Shown here in pieces: positions 24,101-33,319 of a DNA stretch of 64,000 bases. Made by a program: the position numbers and the translations under genes. Origin of the DNA: Gyrodactylus bullatarudis (lineage: Eukaryota > Platyhelminthes > Monogenea > Gyrodactylidea > Gyrodactylidae); NCBI GenBank assembly GCA_012064415.1, contig SSNU01000046.1, positions 101,468 to 165,467 on the forward strand, in the 5' to 3' direction. The notes beneath the pieces were generated by a model. It was given only the letters and a program-made list of their open reading frames with translations. It had not been told where the DNA came from and did not search any database. How positions within the stretch are numbered: position 1 is the first letter of the stretch; each line of letters begins with the position of its first letter.

Positions 24101-26279
24101 TTTCGCCTCTAAAACAAACAAATAACAAGCCTAGTGACCATCTGGATGTACTCACTCATTACACTACTCTTTTGCTAACATCCAACTGTTCCATACCCTT
24201 TCGGAAATCTCAAAACATTCACACATTTTTTATCTTCACTCTCAACTGGGTTATAAAAAAGTATCATTGACTAGTTCTGTTTGAGTGGTGACTGATCCTT
24301 CAAAAACATCATTGCCTTAATCATAATTATTGATGAGGAAAATCGAGTTCAAGATAAAAAGAGTAAATGTTTAGGGGGGAAAAATTCACGATTTCAAAAA
24401 AGTTGGACTGATTTAAACAAGGCTCGCTCATTCGAGAGCCATTCAGGAAAACTGCTTGAATTAAGAAGAGAGAGATACACAAAAATGACTCAAAGCTCAC
24501 TAGAATGATCAAGAAAATCACAAAGGTGAGCAAAAGACATTCCCTACCCTCTTCATCACGTAACTTAGACTCCAAATTGGAGAGTAAAGATAAAAAATGT
24601 GTGAATGTTTTTATATTAAGATTTCCCGAAAGGGTGTGGAACAGTTGGATGTTAATAAAAGAGTAGTGTAATGATTAAGTACATCCAGGCTTGTATTTGT
24701 TTGTTTTGGGGGCGAAAAAAAGACCCCCTACTGCGTCACCAAACTTGAGAAAAAGCTATTTTTCGATAAAAATAAATTTTAGTGAAATAATATAAGTTTG
24801 GATATCTTTTGATCCGAATCTATGTATGATCAGGGTAATTTTTGGTTCATAAGTCACAGGTCTAACTGTATAATTTTTTTCTATTCTAGATTTCTCTCCA
24901 TGGAAAAAAATTTGATTCAACTGAGTATATTGTGTTATGAAATACAATTTGCAACAGCTTTTCACTTACTTTTCAAGGCTATACATTTGATCGAGTCCAT
25001 TCTTGCACAAATCGAGAATGTTATACAGGTACGAACTGAAATTTGAAAAGTTTTGATTTTTTGAAAGGATACATATTGACTTTGACACTCCAATGTAATG
25101 TTTGCCAATCTTTGACGCTAAAAAGGGAAGTTCTGGGCTGGATTTGCTAATTTTCTTTTGTTCCATCCACAGTTCTGGTTCAAGGTTGAGATGAAAACAT
25201 TTTTCCAAATCCAATTTTTTAATATCATAAGGCTCATAGAATCTTATAACAGAACCAAAAATCTAAAAGAAATTGATAAATTTAGCACAAATTGTAAAAA
25301 ATATTATGAATTGAAATTTTAAAAAAATCACCTGTTCATAGGTTTCAGTAGTAAGTACAAAATTGTACGTAACTAGTTTTGGACATTTCTGTTGAATATT
25401 CCATGTTTCGACTGTCGCTCCCCAAGGAAGACAAAAGTCAGCAACTTTTGTTAAATCAACAGCTGAAATAGTGAGGTAAAATTTGACAACTTACGTAATT
25501 CATCTTCAACTTGAGGATTCTTGAGAGAAAACAGTATTTTTGGTTCGTATAGAAGAAAAGACTTTTTAACAAAAGATTTACGATAGCATAAATAAAGATT
25601 TGCTTTCGGCTGTAATGGAAGAAAATATTAATAGAATTCTAACTTACAAAGGTTCCTTTTCTTATAACTGGAGTGAGCTTTTTATATGAAACTGGACAGA
25701 CCTCGCCCTCAGATGTATTAATAATAATTAAATCTGTAACAGTTAATTCTGAAATGCTATCATTTGGCAAACGTTTGCTAAAGCAAATATAATTGTTATT
25801 ATTGAGAAGAACTGGCTCCCCATCAATTGTAGAAGTGAGACAAGTAATATTTTGTTTTGGTGGAGGTTTATTGCTGACACTAAAGTGGAAGAAAATAATA
25901 TTATTAAACTAACAAAAGAGAATTCAAAGATTGTTCAAGATCTCCTCGTTTATAAATGATGTAAATATCTTGTTTAATACAAGCATCGAGTTCTTTAAAA
26001 TAGGTTTTCTCAATTACATTATAGCCAGCAGGTATTTTTATTAATCGTTTTTTATTTATTAAACGAATGTCTATGATAGGATTTTGAAAATTTTGAAAAT
26101 CCAATTTGCGGTTGTCAATGAGAATCTCATCAGTGTCGTTAGGGAGCTAAATTTAATGATAAAATAAAATAAACCTTTTTTGAAACATATTCAGAAGGAG
26201 AATCGGGTAATCCAGTAACTATGAAATAATCGGCGATATTATAATTCGTAGATTTTTTCATTTTGGATTTCATTTCCAT
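77..26279 (-). CDS. DENND4: DENND4/Crag-type Rab GEF, about 30 exons (whole gene)
   Basis: Multi-exon gene read on the minus strand. Exons, 5' to 3': 26279-26175, 26146-25914, 25879-25648, 25609-25495, 25462-25332, 25262-24970, 23251-23185, 21951-21751, 19625-19395, 19285-19241, 19145-19128, 19000-18980, 18677-18557, 17794-17548, 16439-16141, 14816-14584, 14120-13995, 12506-12338, 11869-11795, 10722-10669, 9554-9464, 7993-7793, 7725-7551 (or 7605), 7081-6875, 5202-5184, 3908-3872, 2490-1926, 1411-1297, 1219-896 and tentatively 135-77. All junctions are GT-AG and keep one frame, giving about 1600 codons, in the usual range for the family. DENND4 proteins activate Rab10 (Crag also acts on Rab11) in membrane traffic; that role is inferred from homology. 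Landmarks seen: IADYFIVTGLPD at the N terminus, YLCYRKS, GVSKSICILSK, FLIGVESRFFD, LYDEEI and WNIVWWFYRIG. Most splice sites are consensus; exon 23's donor and the last exon are the weak points. Confidence 0.85.
896..5202 (-). CDS. DENND4: DENND4 exons 25-29: C-terminal zinc-ribbon-like domain
   Basis: Two tiny exons (5202-5184, 19 nt; 3908-3872, 37 nt) lead via TPNSDGKEIF into the large exon 2490-1926. It encodes PYELVLSISSCIKCPDCERI, then LYDEEI, then CIHCMKPLKPKL. The two CxxC pairs plus LYDEEI are the signature of the DENND4 C-terminal domain. Further on are VSYLNPLSLRDILERELL and WNIVWWFYRIGCSTHL, both matching the family order. Exons 1411-1297 and 1219-896 continue to IIYLEGNDTDY, close to the usual C terminus. 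Exon 27's acceptor is duplicated in tandem (see the 71-bp repeat). Confidence 0.82.
1711..1876. mobile_element. Family A right-end fragment
   Basis: Matches the right arm of the 2632-3667 element (GGCGCCAAATCG through CTTCATATCAATTAGCTTT). Single-ended copy in DENND4 intron 27. Confidence 0.65.
2467..2608. repeat. Perfect 71-bp tandem duplication over a splice acceptor
   Basis: Copy 1 is 2467-2537 and copy 2 is 2538-2608, identical by eye. On the minus strand each unit carries the branch/acceptor region and the first 24 nt of DENND4 exon 27. The copy nearer the exon body (AG at 2492-2491) must be used for the open frame. Splicing at the upstream copy (exon start 2561) would read about 19 codons and hit TAA. 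Confidence 0.9.
2632..3667. mobile_element. Family A foldback element (about 1.04 kb)
   Basis: Long imperfect TIRs: the left end starts AAAGCTAATTGATATGAAG and the right end carries its reverse complement at about 3640-3667, with arms of several hundred bp. No transposase. In DENND4 intron 26, directly next to the 71-bp duplication. Confidence 0.7.
5825..6211. mobile_element. piggyBac-like MITE, 387 bp, TTAA-flanked
   Basis: TTAA followed by CCCTTTCAGGTCC at the left; inverse GGACTTGAAAGGG then TTAA at the right. TTAA targets and CCC-start TIRs are typical of piggyBac. No transposase; the short internal ORF is chance. In DENND4 intron 24. Confidence 0.65.
6875..11869 (-). CDS. DENND4: DENND4 exons 19-24: polar linker
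   Basis: Exons 11869-11795, 10722-10669, 9554-9464, 7993-7793, 7725-7551 and 7081-6875 encode a low-complexity, Ser/Asp/Glu/Asn-rich linker (about residues 963-1230), as expected between the DENN and C-terminal domains. Exon 22 reads EISPGSPSYFNSFVSSIKK and exon 24 reads LSTIDKELVNLWSKLIC. Each join is frame-consistent (phases 1, 1, 1, 2, 2, 0). Exon 23 can end at 7605 (GTAAGC donor) or 7551 (GTTTTC donor); both leave phase 0, and the longer form adds 18 codons (SVSLPLSIK through RYEDE). Confidence 0.68.
10144..10233 (+). mobile_element. PLE C-terminal coding scrap
   Basis: Plus-strand NHFKPNLCVQKNYSYSLQLPW then stop, matching the last 25 codons of the PLE ORF. Sits in DENND4 intron 20. Confidence 0.75.
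10938..11022. mobile_element. Very short TTAA-flanked MITE, 85 bp
   Basis: TTAATCCTAGAACGACATTT at the left and AAATTTCGTTCTAGGGTTAA at the right form about 20-bp TIRs; inside is GGGGGCGTC followed by GACCCCC. piggyBac-like by its ends. In DENND4 intron 19. Confidence 0.55.
12338..16439 (-). CDS. DENND4: DENND4 exons 15-18: helical middle region
   Basis: Exons 16439-16141, 14816-14584, 14120-13995 and 12506-12338 encode about residues 686-962. Exon 15 holds a proline/phenylalanine-rich stretch (EMYPPFRSDNENFSQFP) and ends with WYQRLITRSSYEIESCHTF. Exon 16 has IAAIWFSLLPSYTIWLQ, matching the family pattern of a tryptophan/leucine-rich helix followed by a predicted helical repeat (PPR-like in human DENND4). 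Exon 17, SSFRVLLTLLMQFKHPIMDL, sits where homologues have their pentatricopeptide-like repeats, but the match here is weak. Phases 2, 1, 0, 0 keep the frame open. Confidence 0.75.
14925..15167 (+). pseudogene. pogo/Tigger-like transposase fragment
   Basis: Open stretch reading ITAAEAWEDVSRVTIQKCFE, then LEQLEVTDDDFVSAFHEIKT and so on to TAA. The AEAW-x-V-x3-TI-x-CF pattern is the conserved end of pogo/Tigger (DDE superfamily) transposases. It has no ATG, is cut off by TGA upstream and lies antisense in DENND4 intron 15. It is GC-richer than its surroundings, consistent with horizontally spread or recently active DNA, and is not a working gene. Confidence 0.6.
16652..16918. mobile_element. Family B foldback MITE
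   Basis: Left CTAGTTAATATGAAGATGGG and right CCCATCTTCATATTAACTAG form long TIRs; about 265 bp, in DENND4 intron 14. Confidence 0.7.
17300..17396 (+). mobile_element. Degenerate tRNA-derived SINE copy
   Basis: Box A-like TGGCCTAATGGTTAG, box B-like GATTCGAATACTGGC, then TGATGAGTCCTAATAAG; the GAAAC half is lost. Ends in CCACAC...TAGGTTTAA like the copies at 31.9 and 36.6 kb. Confidence 0.55.
17548..25462 (-). CDS. DENND4: DENND4 exons 5-14: tripartite DENN domain (uDENN, cDENN, dDENN)
   Basis: The catalytic GEF module. Exons 5-7 (25462-25332, 25262-24970, 23251-23185) carry the uDENN part with DFCLPWGATVETW, FGSVIRFYEPY and GVSKSICILSK. Exons 8-9 (21951-21751, 19625-19395) carry the cDENN core with QLLTEQKILITSL and PFLIGVESRFFDFF. 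Exons 10-12 are very small (45, 18 and 21 nt). Exons 13-14 (18677-18557, 17794-17548) carry the dDENN part with EFKKFYAEIVINYREFL joined across a phase-1 intron to FLIKHKDYQKFYSVFL. An ORF at 18157-18357 lies in that intron and is skipped, because exon 13 joins exon 14 directly in the order LFDVD-N-FL seen in homologues. Introns 6-8 are 1.2-2.1 kb and full of repeats. Confidence 0.82.
17880..18070. repeat. Repeat shared with family A interior
   Basis: Matches 3220-3410 (GTCCTTTCT-GTAGAATTCATTGAAAAAATC); the short ORF over it is a repeat artefact. A further copy is at 21475-21650. Confidence 0.6.
19945..20290 (+). mobile_element. Degenerate PLE 3' fragment with nested insertion
   Basis: Remnant of the GIY-YIG tail (VWAKEKFLIK, KPNL with a stop, LQLP) and the start of the 3' tail, inside DENND4 intron 8. 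A roughly 100-bp sequence is inserted at 20059-20157, flanked by a 12-bp direct repeat. Confidence 0.7.
20059..20169. mobile_element. Nested foldback insertion with 12-bp target duplication
   Basis: The string TATTCCTATAAT occurs at 20047-20058 and again at 20158-20169, flanking the insert. The insert holds 16-bp inverted arms (CTAGAAATATTTCGTT near 20062 and its complement near 20107). Removing it restores the PLE reading KNYSYNLQLP. Confidence 0.65.
20601..21123. mobile_element. TIR element starting GGCCTCAAAA
   Basis: GGCCTCAAAAAAGTACTATT at the left, GGCACTATTTTTGAGGCTC at the right. Shares a 30-bp inner string with 35230-35567 in opposite orientation. No transposase. Confidence 0.5.
22211..22992. 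mobile_element. TIR element with about 70-bp near-perfect ends
   Basis: GTTTCCACATTGACCATT and 50 further bp at the left are repeated inverted at 22920-22992. About 780 bp, no transposase seen. In DENND4 intron 7. Confidence 0.7.
23617..23774. repeat. Long hairpin, arms about 67 bp
   Basis: Arms 23617-23683 and 23708-23774 are near-perfect complements around a loop of about 24 bp. Foldback element in DENND4 intron 6. Confidence 0.8.
23791..24872. mobile_element. Foldback element, arms about 300 bp
   Basis: Starts TATACAGTTAGACCTGTGAC; the end is its inverse at 24853-24872. Inner arms pair over GACGCAGTAGGGGTC and TCCAACTGTTCCA. The central 24327-24575 has a minus-strand 82-codon ORF not linked to any known transposase. 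Confidence 0.7.
25495..26279 (-). CDS. DENND4: DENND4 exons 1-4: start codon and MABP domain
   Basis: Exon 1 (26279-26175) starts at the first of three nearby ATGs and encodes MEMKSKMKKS followed by NIADYFIVTGLPD, the usual opening of DENND4 proteins. Exons 2-4 encode the MABP region (about residues 40-225): the strings PIIDIRLI, IYIIYKRGD, TVTDLIIIN and YLCYRKS follow the repeated beta-prism pattern. In this family the MABP domain is thought to help membrane association. The separating introns are only 28, 34, 38 and 32 nt, so this 785-bp stretch is nearly continuous coding sequence. Phases are 0, 2, 0 and 1 and every join stays open. Confidence 0.85.
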
Positions 26280-26947
26280 GTATTAAATGTGATTAAATTT
26301 AACATAGACTTAGTAAAGAGGTCCCAAATTTTTGGGACATGCAAAAAACTGCTAAAACTTTTATTTATTGAAACAATTTTAGTTTAAAATGAAAGAAGGG
26401 TTTTAATAGAATATTTGTAGAAATTAATTTGAAATTTTCAAAATCATTTTGAGAAAATGAGTATAAATTCTTGTTGAAATTTCCTAGCCATATTTATAGA
26501 ATAATTCTATTTCTTAAGTTTTATACGAACAGTCAGTATTTTAGACATGAATTATCACTAATAAATTTTAATTATCTCAAATTCAATCCTGATGTAGAAT
26601 CTAGAATTTCTATATTTTATCCATAATGTTCGAATTCGGATTAAAGTACAATTTTCTTTCAGAATATCGCCGCTAGGAGGCATTGAAATTTAATCCAATG
26701 ATTGGAGTCAAATCTTGTCATTCAAGAGTTTTATTCTAATAATATTCTCAGCTAGATAATGCCCCTTCTTCTGTAAAGTATTATCTTACTATAAAATTGC
26801 ACTATGCAATTTGCACATTAGGTAATGTGGATTTGACTTTGAAGGTTTTAATTAATTTTTAGATAACTTTTTATTTATAAAAATGAATCGAATTGATCAT
26901 AAAATTCGATTCGAATTATCTCATAAAAATACCAGATCACAATTTTT
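26280..26947. other. Spacer between DENND4 start and UPF0729 gene
   Basis: About 670 bp that must hold the DENND4 5' UTR and promoter and the 3' UTR of the small upstream gene, both on the minus strand. No clear TATA or initiator can be assigned for DENND4. AATAAA on the minus strand at 26875-26870 belongs to the upstream gene. No coding potential was seen. Confidence 0.5.
26870..26875 (-). promoter_or_regulatory. Polyadenylation signal AATAAA
   Basis: Minus-strand AATAAA about 75 nt after the stop of the UPF0729-like gene; a plausible poly(A) signal. Confidence 0.5.
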
Positions 26948-27103
26948 TCATTCCACTTTCTTTTCTTTTGTATCTTTTTGTTCTTTTGGTTCTTCAATAG
27001 TAGGATAACCCAATAATCTTCTGAAGTAATAATAAACTGGCTTCAAAAATACATATGAAAACCAAATAGCAGCAGGGTATAACAAACACGGAATACAAAC
27101 CAT
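26948..27103 (-). CDS. C18orf32/UPF0729 family small protein, 51 aa
   Basis: Single-exon minus-strand ORF of 51 codons plus TGA, start ATG at 27103-27101 in the context AAGAATGG. It begins MVCIPCLLYPAAIWF, almost the same opening as human C18orf32 (MVCIPCIVIPVLLW), then has FLKPVYYYFRRLLGYP, where the homologue has a similar FLEP-I-P stretch, and ends in a Lys/Glu-rich tail (EEPKEQKDTKEKK). The family is a short N-terminally hydrophobic protein reported at the ER and lipid droplets; its molecular role is not settled. It is shorter than the human protein (76 aa), mainly in the tail. It lies 0.7 kb upstream of DENND4 on the same strand. It is below the usual length cut-offs and easily missed. 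Confidence 0.85.
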   Translation of the reverse strand: MVCIPCLLYPAAIWFSYVFLKPVYYYFRRLLGYPTIEEPKEQKDTKEKKVE

Positions 27104-27329
27104 TCTTGATATTTATTAACAAAATGAATCACAGAATATATTTTTAGGTCTAAAATTTAGACTAAATTATTCAGTAAACAATTGATCCAATTTAATTGAA
27201 AATTTTGAAAATGTTAAATGATTCAAATAACTAAAAAATTACTTTCAAATTATCGATTTTGTTATAATAAGTATCTAAATTCAAGTTCTCACATCCCGGA
27301 GATGCATCATCTATTTTAGCAGCAATATT

Positions 27330-27604
27330 TCAATCACCACTACTATTCTTGTATCATGCAAATGGAGTTCTTTCAATGGCTCGGCCATTTAACAGTGTTT
27401 CAACACTGTTTAAAGACTCCTATATGAATTTTGGATGCAGAAAGTTAACTCAAAGTAATGAGTTTACCTTGCCGAGAGCCAAATACACGACATCCTCGAA
27501 AAACTGCTTGGACATGAAAAGCAAAAAATTGATTTACAGTCATTCGTTCAACTAATTGAAACTGTTTATGTTCATGTCACATATTTTGCTCAACAATTCT
27601 AAAC
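27330..27604 (+). pseudogene. Unrecognised degenerate coding-like stretch
   Basis: Two overlapping plus-strand frames look protein-like with one frame change between them: LYHANGVLSMARPFNS to about 27460, then YLAESQIHDILEKLLGHE and IDLQSFVQLIETVYVHV from 27465 to a TAA at 27600-27602. GC content is higher than nearby. A GTAAGT at 27605 could be a donor. I do not recognise the family; it may be a decayed transposon or gene fragment, or chance. Confidence 0.2.
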
Positions 27605-28395
27605 GTAAGTGATGAGCGTTAGATGATAGGGGCCATCTGAAGGCTTTCTACATTGCTTAATGATATGTGCATCATCTCTGATAAAAAAGATAATAACAAT
27701 TCTTATTTTTCAGAATCACACAATCGCGCTTAGATGCCAAAGATTATTTCTTCTTTAATAAAAGTATTTACCAAAATAAATAAATAATTCTACTTTCTAT
27801 GTCGACACCTACCCTTGGACTAGTTGAATAAAAAAAACTGCGTCTCATATAAAATAGTAAATTATGAGAACATTTGATAAAGTAGTAATTCTTTCTCTGT
27901 TGAACAATACTTATTAAGTTGTGAGTCTTTTCTTTTTTTACTAAATGCAGTTTTGTAAAATCCCAATATTCTCATTGGCTGTAGTTGAGTTAACCAATGG
28001 GATTCAACTACTGGCTAGTTTAATATTTTGTTTAAAAATCTTACCTACGTATATCCTCTTAAGCATAATTTGAAAAATATTCAGAGCTTCTCTTTTTTTT
28101 CTGGACATACAAAACCCTAACGCACCTCTTGAGAATAAGTCAACCTCCAATAGGCTTGCATGAATTTTGTATAATTTTAGTGAGTTCTTCATATCCAATT
28201 GTTTATTTTTATAATTAATCCAATAAACTGTTACGTTTCTACTCAATAGTAACTATTTTTTCAAAAAATTCAAATAGATAGTCCCCTTCTGATAATTTAT
28301 TAGAGATAGAAAGTCATTCATATTCAGACATACAAATCAGACTTATTAGTTGAGTTTGAGCCAAGAAATGCATTCTAACTAGACATAAATGCATT

Positions 28396-28416
28396 GTATA
28401 TATATATATATATATG
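28396..28416. repeat. (TA)n microsatellite
   Basis: About ten TA units, in intergenic DNA. A similar run is at 59825-59839. Confidence 0.9.
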
Positions 28417-28419
28417 TAT

Positions 28420-30600
28420 GATGTAAAAGGCGTATATTTGAAAACTACAAAACCAGTCAAAGAGAGAGAGTATAATTTGCAAGATATGGATCATTTAATT
28501 CTTGAAATTATGTCAAAATTATATCACATTATTCAATTTGACATTTAAAAGGGAGGTGAGGGCGGACAGAGTGGTGTAAGAATGCGGTCGCTTGAATTAT
28601 TTTCTTACATACATAAAAATTCATCCAAATGAAATGCTTAAGAGGGAAATTTTCTTTCTCACTGATCACAAGAATAAATGTGAGACGTATTTTTTTCGTC
28701 ATCTCGAGTTGCGCCATTATTTTGCGTCTGAATTTTTTGATACATGAATGAAATTTGTTGTATTTTTTTTAGAAATAAAATCTATGTTGAGAAAAATAGG
28801 TTAAAAAGCAAATAGTAGATCTTGTGTTGGTTTAAAGTCAAGGAAGAAACATAAATCATGAAAGAGTTTTTTGATTGCAATTGAATTGGCAGTTGATGTG
28901 AAAAATTATTATTTATAAAATTAACGCACGACCGTATAATTATCACCAAAACTTTTAAAGAGCTGTTGTTTTCAGAAATTCTCATCCCTTGTCAATGAAA
29001 AGAGTTGATTAAAATCTCTAGTTGAAACAAAGCAGAAAGATTTTATCGTGGAAATCTTTTTTTCTTTCATTAATTCAATTTACTGATCGTTTTCACTCAA
29101 ATAAAATGGAAATACATGAGATTTTTGTATTGTCTAAATCTACATTGTACATGCCTAATTCTAAAACATGTTCCTTACTCGGATAGGGTTCTTTTCAACT
29201 TTTTGATTACTGTGAAGTAAAGATGTTTTTTTTTTTCAACCCATTTTAAAAACCTACTCAAATGATAATTCTATGAATTCTAAACATTATTTTATATAAA
29301 ATCAAGTATCAAAATGCTCGTCTGTGATAATATTCAAGTTTAAAGGTCAGACTTTTTTAGATATGCAGATTTTCAATGAATTTATACTACGTTTTTACTA
29401 AAATCTCGAATATCTATTTTGCTGAAAAAGCTTCAAGGTTTTTTTCAATGAAAATAGTACGACTATGCATGGGATTGCAAACGAATTCTAAGTTGTTTTA
29501 GATCTCACACATTACTGCTATCAAAATTACATGTGGAAATTTCAGGGAAAAATTTGATTTAAAAAAAGGTCGAAATTCTTTACATCTCTACTGTGAAGCC
29601 ATAATATATAGTCGGATTAGCTTCGTTTATCTGAGCAATCTTCAATGTCGTTAGTTAATTTTATTGTCGAATGCAATTTCTATAATATTCACTGAATATG
29701 CCCACTTGTTCAAATTATAATGAAATTGAAAAAAGAAAAATTATTTATGCAAATTTTTTCATCCCGATAAGAATTCTATTATTTTGTTTTTCAAATCTAA
29801 TAAAAGCTCGTTTGATACAGTTTTTTCCTTATTCTCTATGGCATATCGTAGAAAACAATCTTAGAAGAAGAAGAAGAAGAAAGAGAATATATTTCCATTT
29901 TTTGTATTCATTCATTCTAGGGCGGAAAAGAAATCGTTTTATACGTATATTCTCTTGATTAATATTTCATCAGGTAGGTGAAATTCTCCAGATATTTATT
30001 ATATATCTAATTGGCGGTTTTTTGCATTCTTCCCATACCCAATGTCGGGATAAGATGTAGACGGAATAATACGAGTACAGATTTGAGCTAGATTAGCGTT
30101 TTTTGTAAAATGGGTTAAATCTTTGCTTCTGATTCGGCAATTATGACCTTCGATAAACTGAATCTTGGGAAATTAAAACTCACTATTATCAGAAGTCAAA
30201 AAATTTAAAGAAAAAATTATCATAAACATACAAAGTTTCTGAAAAACCGAGTGTGTTTTGTTGAGCTACAAAATAATACTCTCAAATTATCAAATAAAAT
30301 GCACTTTTATGAAAATATTTCTGACGAAAAAAGTAAAAGTTCAAGAGTCAAATGCGTGATTAAATTTATTTCAAGAATTCATTATGAAATCCAAATTTTT
30401 TTCTACTTCTACAGAAATCCGAATTTCTTCTACAGCTAAAAAGGATATTGATAATTTTCCTTTTACAAAAATGTATTTATAGTGTTTTATGATATACGAG
30501 GGACTTGTCAGAGATCCCCACAATTTCATTGATTTTCAAGCAATAAAAATTATCAGCGACTTTCACACGTTGATGGGGTGATTCTAAAACCCTCATTTCC
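28420..30600. other. Intergenic, no supported gene
   Basis: Short ORFs only. A minus-strand ORF at 28529-28717 starts MAQLEMTKKIRLTF and is a little GC-richer than its surroundings, but no homologue or splicing partner was recognised. Confidence 0.4.
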
Positions 30601-30619
30601 TTGTCATTGACTTTTAAAT

Positions 30620-31368
30620 CAAGAGTTTATGATTTTTACAAAATTTTAATTTTTTCTTGAATCTGATCAAGACTTTTTAGTATCTGCAGGTAATAAGGCC
30701 CCCATATCAAAAAATCAATATTTCAAATCTCGGGTTAGCTTCAAATTCACATTTTTCGGAAACTCATGTTGATTTCTAAATGAGAGAGTGATCAAAAGCT
30801 GTATTTTAGGATCACGATAAACCAAAAAATCGAATATGCTGAATAGAGTAGGCCAAATTTTTCAACTTTTTTCAGCCTTAATCTTATTTTGAAGATAAAC
30901 GAAAACTATGCATTTCTTCTTATAAAACCATACGATTTCGATTTTGTTCTGGTATACAAAATCTCGATTGAAAATGACAACTTCTGAACACGCTCCAAGA
31001 TTTTTTCAATGAATTCTACTACGAGAAAGGACAAAATCAAGATTTTTGAATTGTTTTTGCAACAATTTGAATAAAAATAGGGCTTATAGTAAAAATTGAG
31101 TCTTTTGTTACATCTTGAAAGAAATTCCTAGGAAATTTTGATGATTTTAGGGAAAATGGGAGTTTTGTATATCAGAACATGAAAAATTTTCATTTTGATT
31201 TTCAAAAATGTGTTTTTCACGATTAAAACATCAAAGCGGAGAAAATAAAATTGTGTATTACACTAATGCTGAAACAGATTTTGAGAATCACCCCATGATC
31301 TTTTGAAAATCATTTTTACTTCCTATAAAACTCATAAATTCCCATCTTCTTATTACTAACTAGGTTTA
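30620..31368. mobile_element. Composite foldback element
   Basis: The right end has CCCATCTTCTTATTACTAAC. The inner 30840-31130 is the reverse complement of 3190-3410 and also related to 17880-18070 and 21475-21650. Confidence 0.55.
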
Positions 31369-31767
31369 TTTAAATAAAATCATTCAACAATGGGAGAATT
31401 TTCAAATCTTTTCATCAAAAATCTATGCATGTTAAGTTTCTATTAGACACATGTTAAGGTTTTCGTATTGATTCAACATGTTACAATGTAAATGTGCAGC
31501 TGATTGGCTTCTAGCTGTATATTTAGATTGATCTCTTATTACAGTTAGATTTAATTTTTCTCCAACAGTAAAAAGATTTATCTGTTAAATCCGCCTAGAA
31601 AAAATGTATCAAATTAGCTTTTTCGTGGGAGCAGTGAATTTCGAGTTCTTCGTCTAATTTTGATCCAAAATATCAACATTTAACTGCTTCAAATCTTCAA
31701 AATCAATCAAAGTTGAAAACTTGGAAATTTGGTTAAGCACAAAGTAGAAATTACATTGTTTTCAGAC

Positions 31768-31985
31768 ATTAAACCTACTAGCTAAGTGTGGTCACTGGTT
31801 ATTACTATATCCTTGTGAATCTAACTTGATGGAGATTGTCTTCTCACACCTAGATGTTAGAGTTCGGATAAGCAAGTGTCAATTCCATAAGAGAGTCAAA
31901 TAAAATTCAACTCACGGTGGCAGATGTATACGCGTTTCGTCGTCATAAGGACTCGTCAGTGACCACACTTAGCTAGTAGGTTTAA
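31768..31985 (-). mobile_element. SINE-like/hammerhead unit with 28-bp inverted ends
   Basis: ATTAAACCTACTAGCTAAGT at one end and its inverse at the other. Minus strand has CTGACGA, 14 nt, GAAACGCG at 31935-31959, followed by the SINE tail CTGCCAC. Confidence 0.6.
31935..31959 (-). ncRNA. Hammerhead-like ribozyme core (14-nt class)
   Basis: CTGACGA, linker with a 3-bp stem (GTC...GAC), GAAAC. No clear stem I/III 5' strand, so probably inactive. Confidence 0.4.
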
Positions 31986-33319
31986 TGTCTGGAAATTTGG
32001 TGTTATTTCGAAATTCAAAAATTGGGCAAATTTTGACCAGATTAAACTTTTTTCTGAAATTTTAAAAGTTTCCACAACTTATTGGCTCATTTCATCATGG
32101 AATTCTCATTTTCATTTTATAAGTTGAACTAAAATAGGTCAGTTATCAATAGGCTAGGGGGAATTTTTTTCTCCGAAGAACTCACGAGAGTAGTTACTTT
32201 TCTGATCGAACTTTGTACTTTGATCATTTTAAAAATCTTTTGAAGATGAAAGATAAGAAACTCATCAAGTGGCCGAGATATTTCGGATTTTAGTAATTGC
32301 TTAGCAAAAATTCATTGAAAATTGAACGGCGATTTGAAAAATTCTGGATTAAAAAAACTGATAATAACATTTTTGATACATACTTCATACAAAAAGAAAA
32401 GTTGGTATTAATATGAGGTTAAAAAATTTCACCTTACCCTAGTCAATGACTAGTACTCATCAATTGAAGCAGAGGCCTATGGACTGTAATTATTATTTGA
32501 CATTTTCAAAAATGTGATGAAAGAATGGAAAAAAAACCTAGACCCTAGCTGACATTTCACGAAAATTGGTGATAATAACTCCAATGTAGAGAAAATAGGC
32601 ATCTTCTTAAAATCAATCCAAAAGAAAGAGGGAAATAATCTTCCTGGAAATAATAAACCTTTAGAGAAAATATGCACTTTAGGCATAAAATGTATAAATG
32701 AAAGAAATGAATTCTTCCCTATTGATTTGATGATAAAAAATCAGACATGCACTTAAAGTTGTTAACATAACGTACGCAATAATAACAAAAACTTTCTTCC
32801 CCCTTTAGTTTTGGCATTCAAGATAATTCGTCACGATAAATTTCCCGACAAGAAATTTTGGCTCCAAATTTCCATTATTTTGGAAATTTAAGTTGAGAAG
32901 TGAATGGGGGATTAGGAGGATGGTAGAAATACAAAAAACTGATTAATTCTAGGCCCACGATTAGAAAATCTAACAATTATGAAGGTTTTAAAATCACCCC
33001 ATTATCGTATGAAAGCCGCTGATCATTTCTACTGGTGAGAAATCAATGAAATTTTCGTGATCCATTTTTTTGCCATTTTTCATTCTCCGTGTAAATGTTT
33101 TTTCAAATTGACCGGATTTTTTCAGGGTGTTTTCAGAATATATTTGATATTAATTTGACTTCTAAAAGATCATACTGTGTCCAATAATTCAAAATTTATC
33201 ATTTAAAATTCTTGTTCAATGATGTTTTTCAATATTAGCTTTAACTTTGGCTATGCTGTCTGTCATAGAGAGAGGAAAAAGAGAGGCGATGCCTAATTAA
33301 GTAAGAGATAAGCGCTTTG

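Noticed and set aside
29698..29958. 86-codon ORF with an Arg run
   Set aside because: The Arg run comes from a short AGA repeat; the rest is AT-rich and unlike known proteins.
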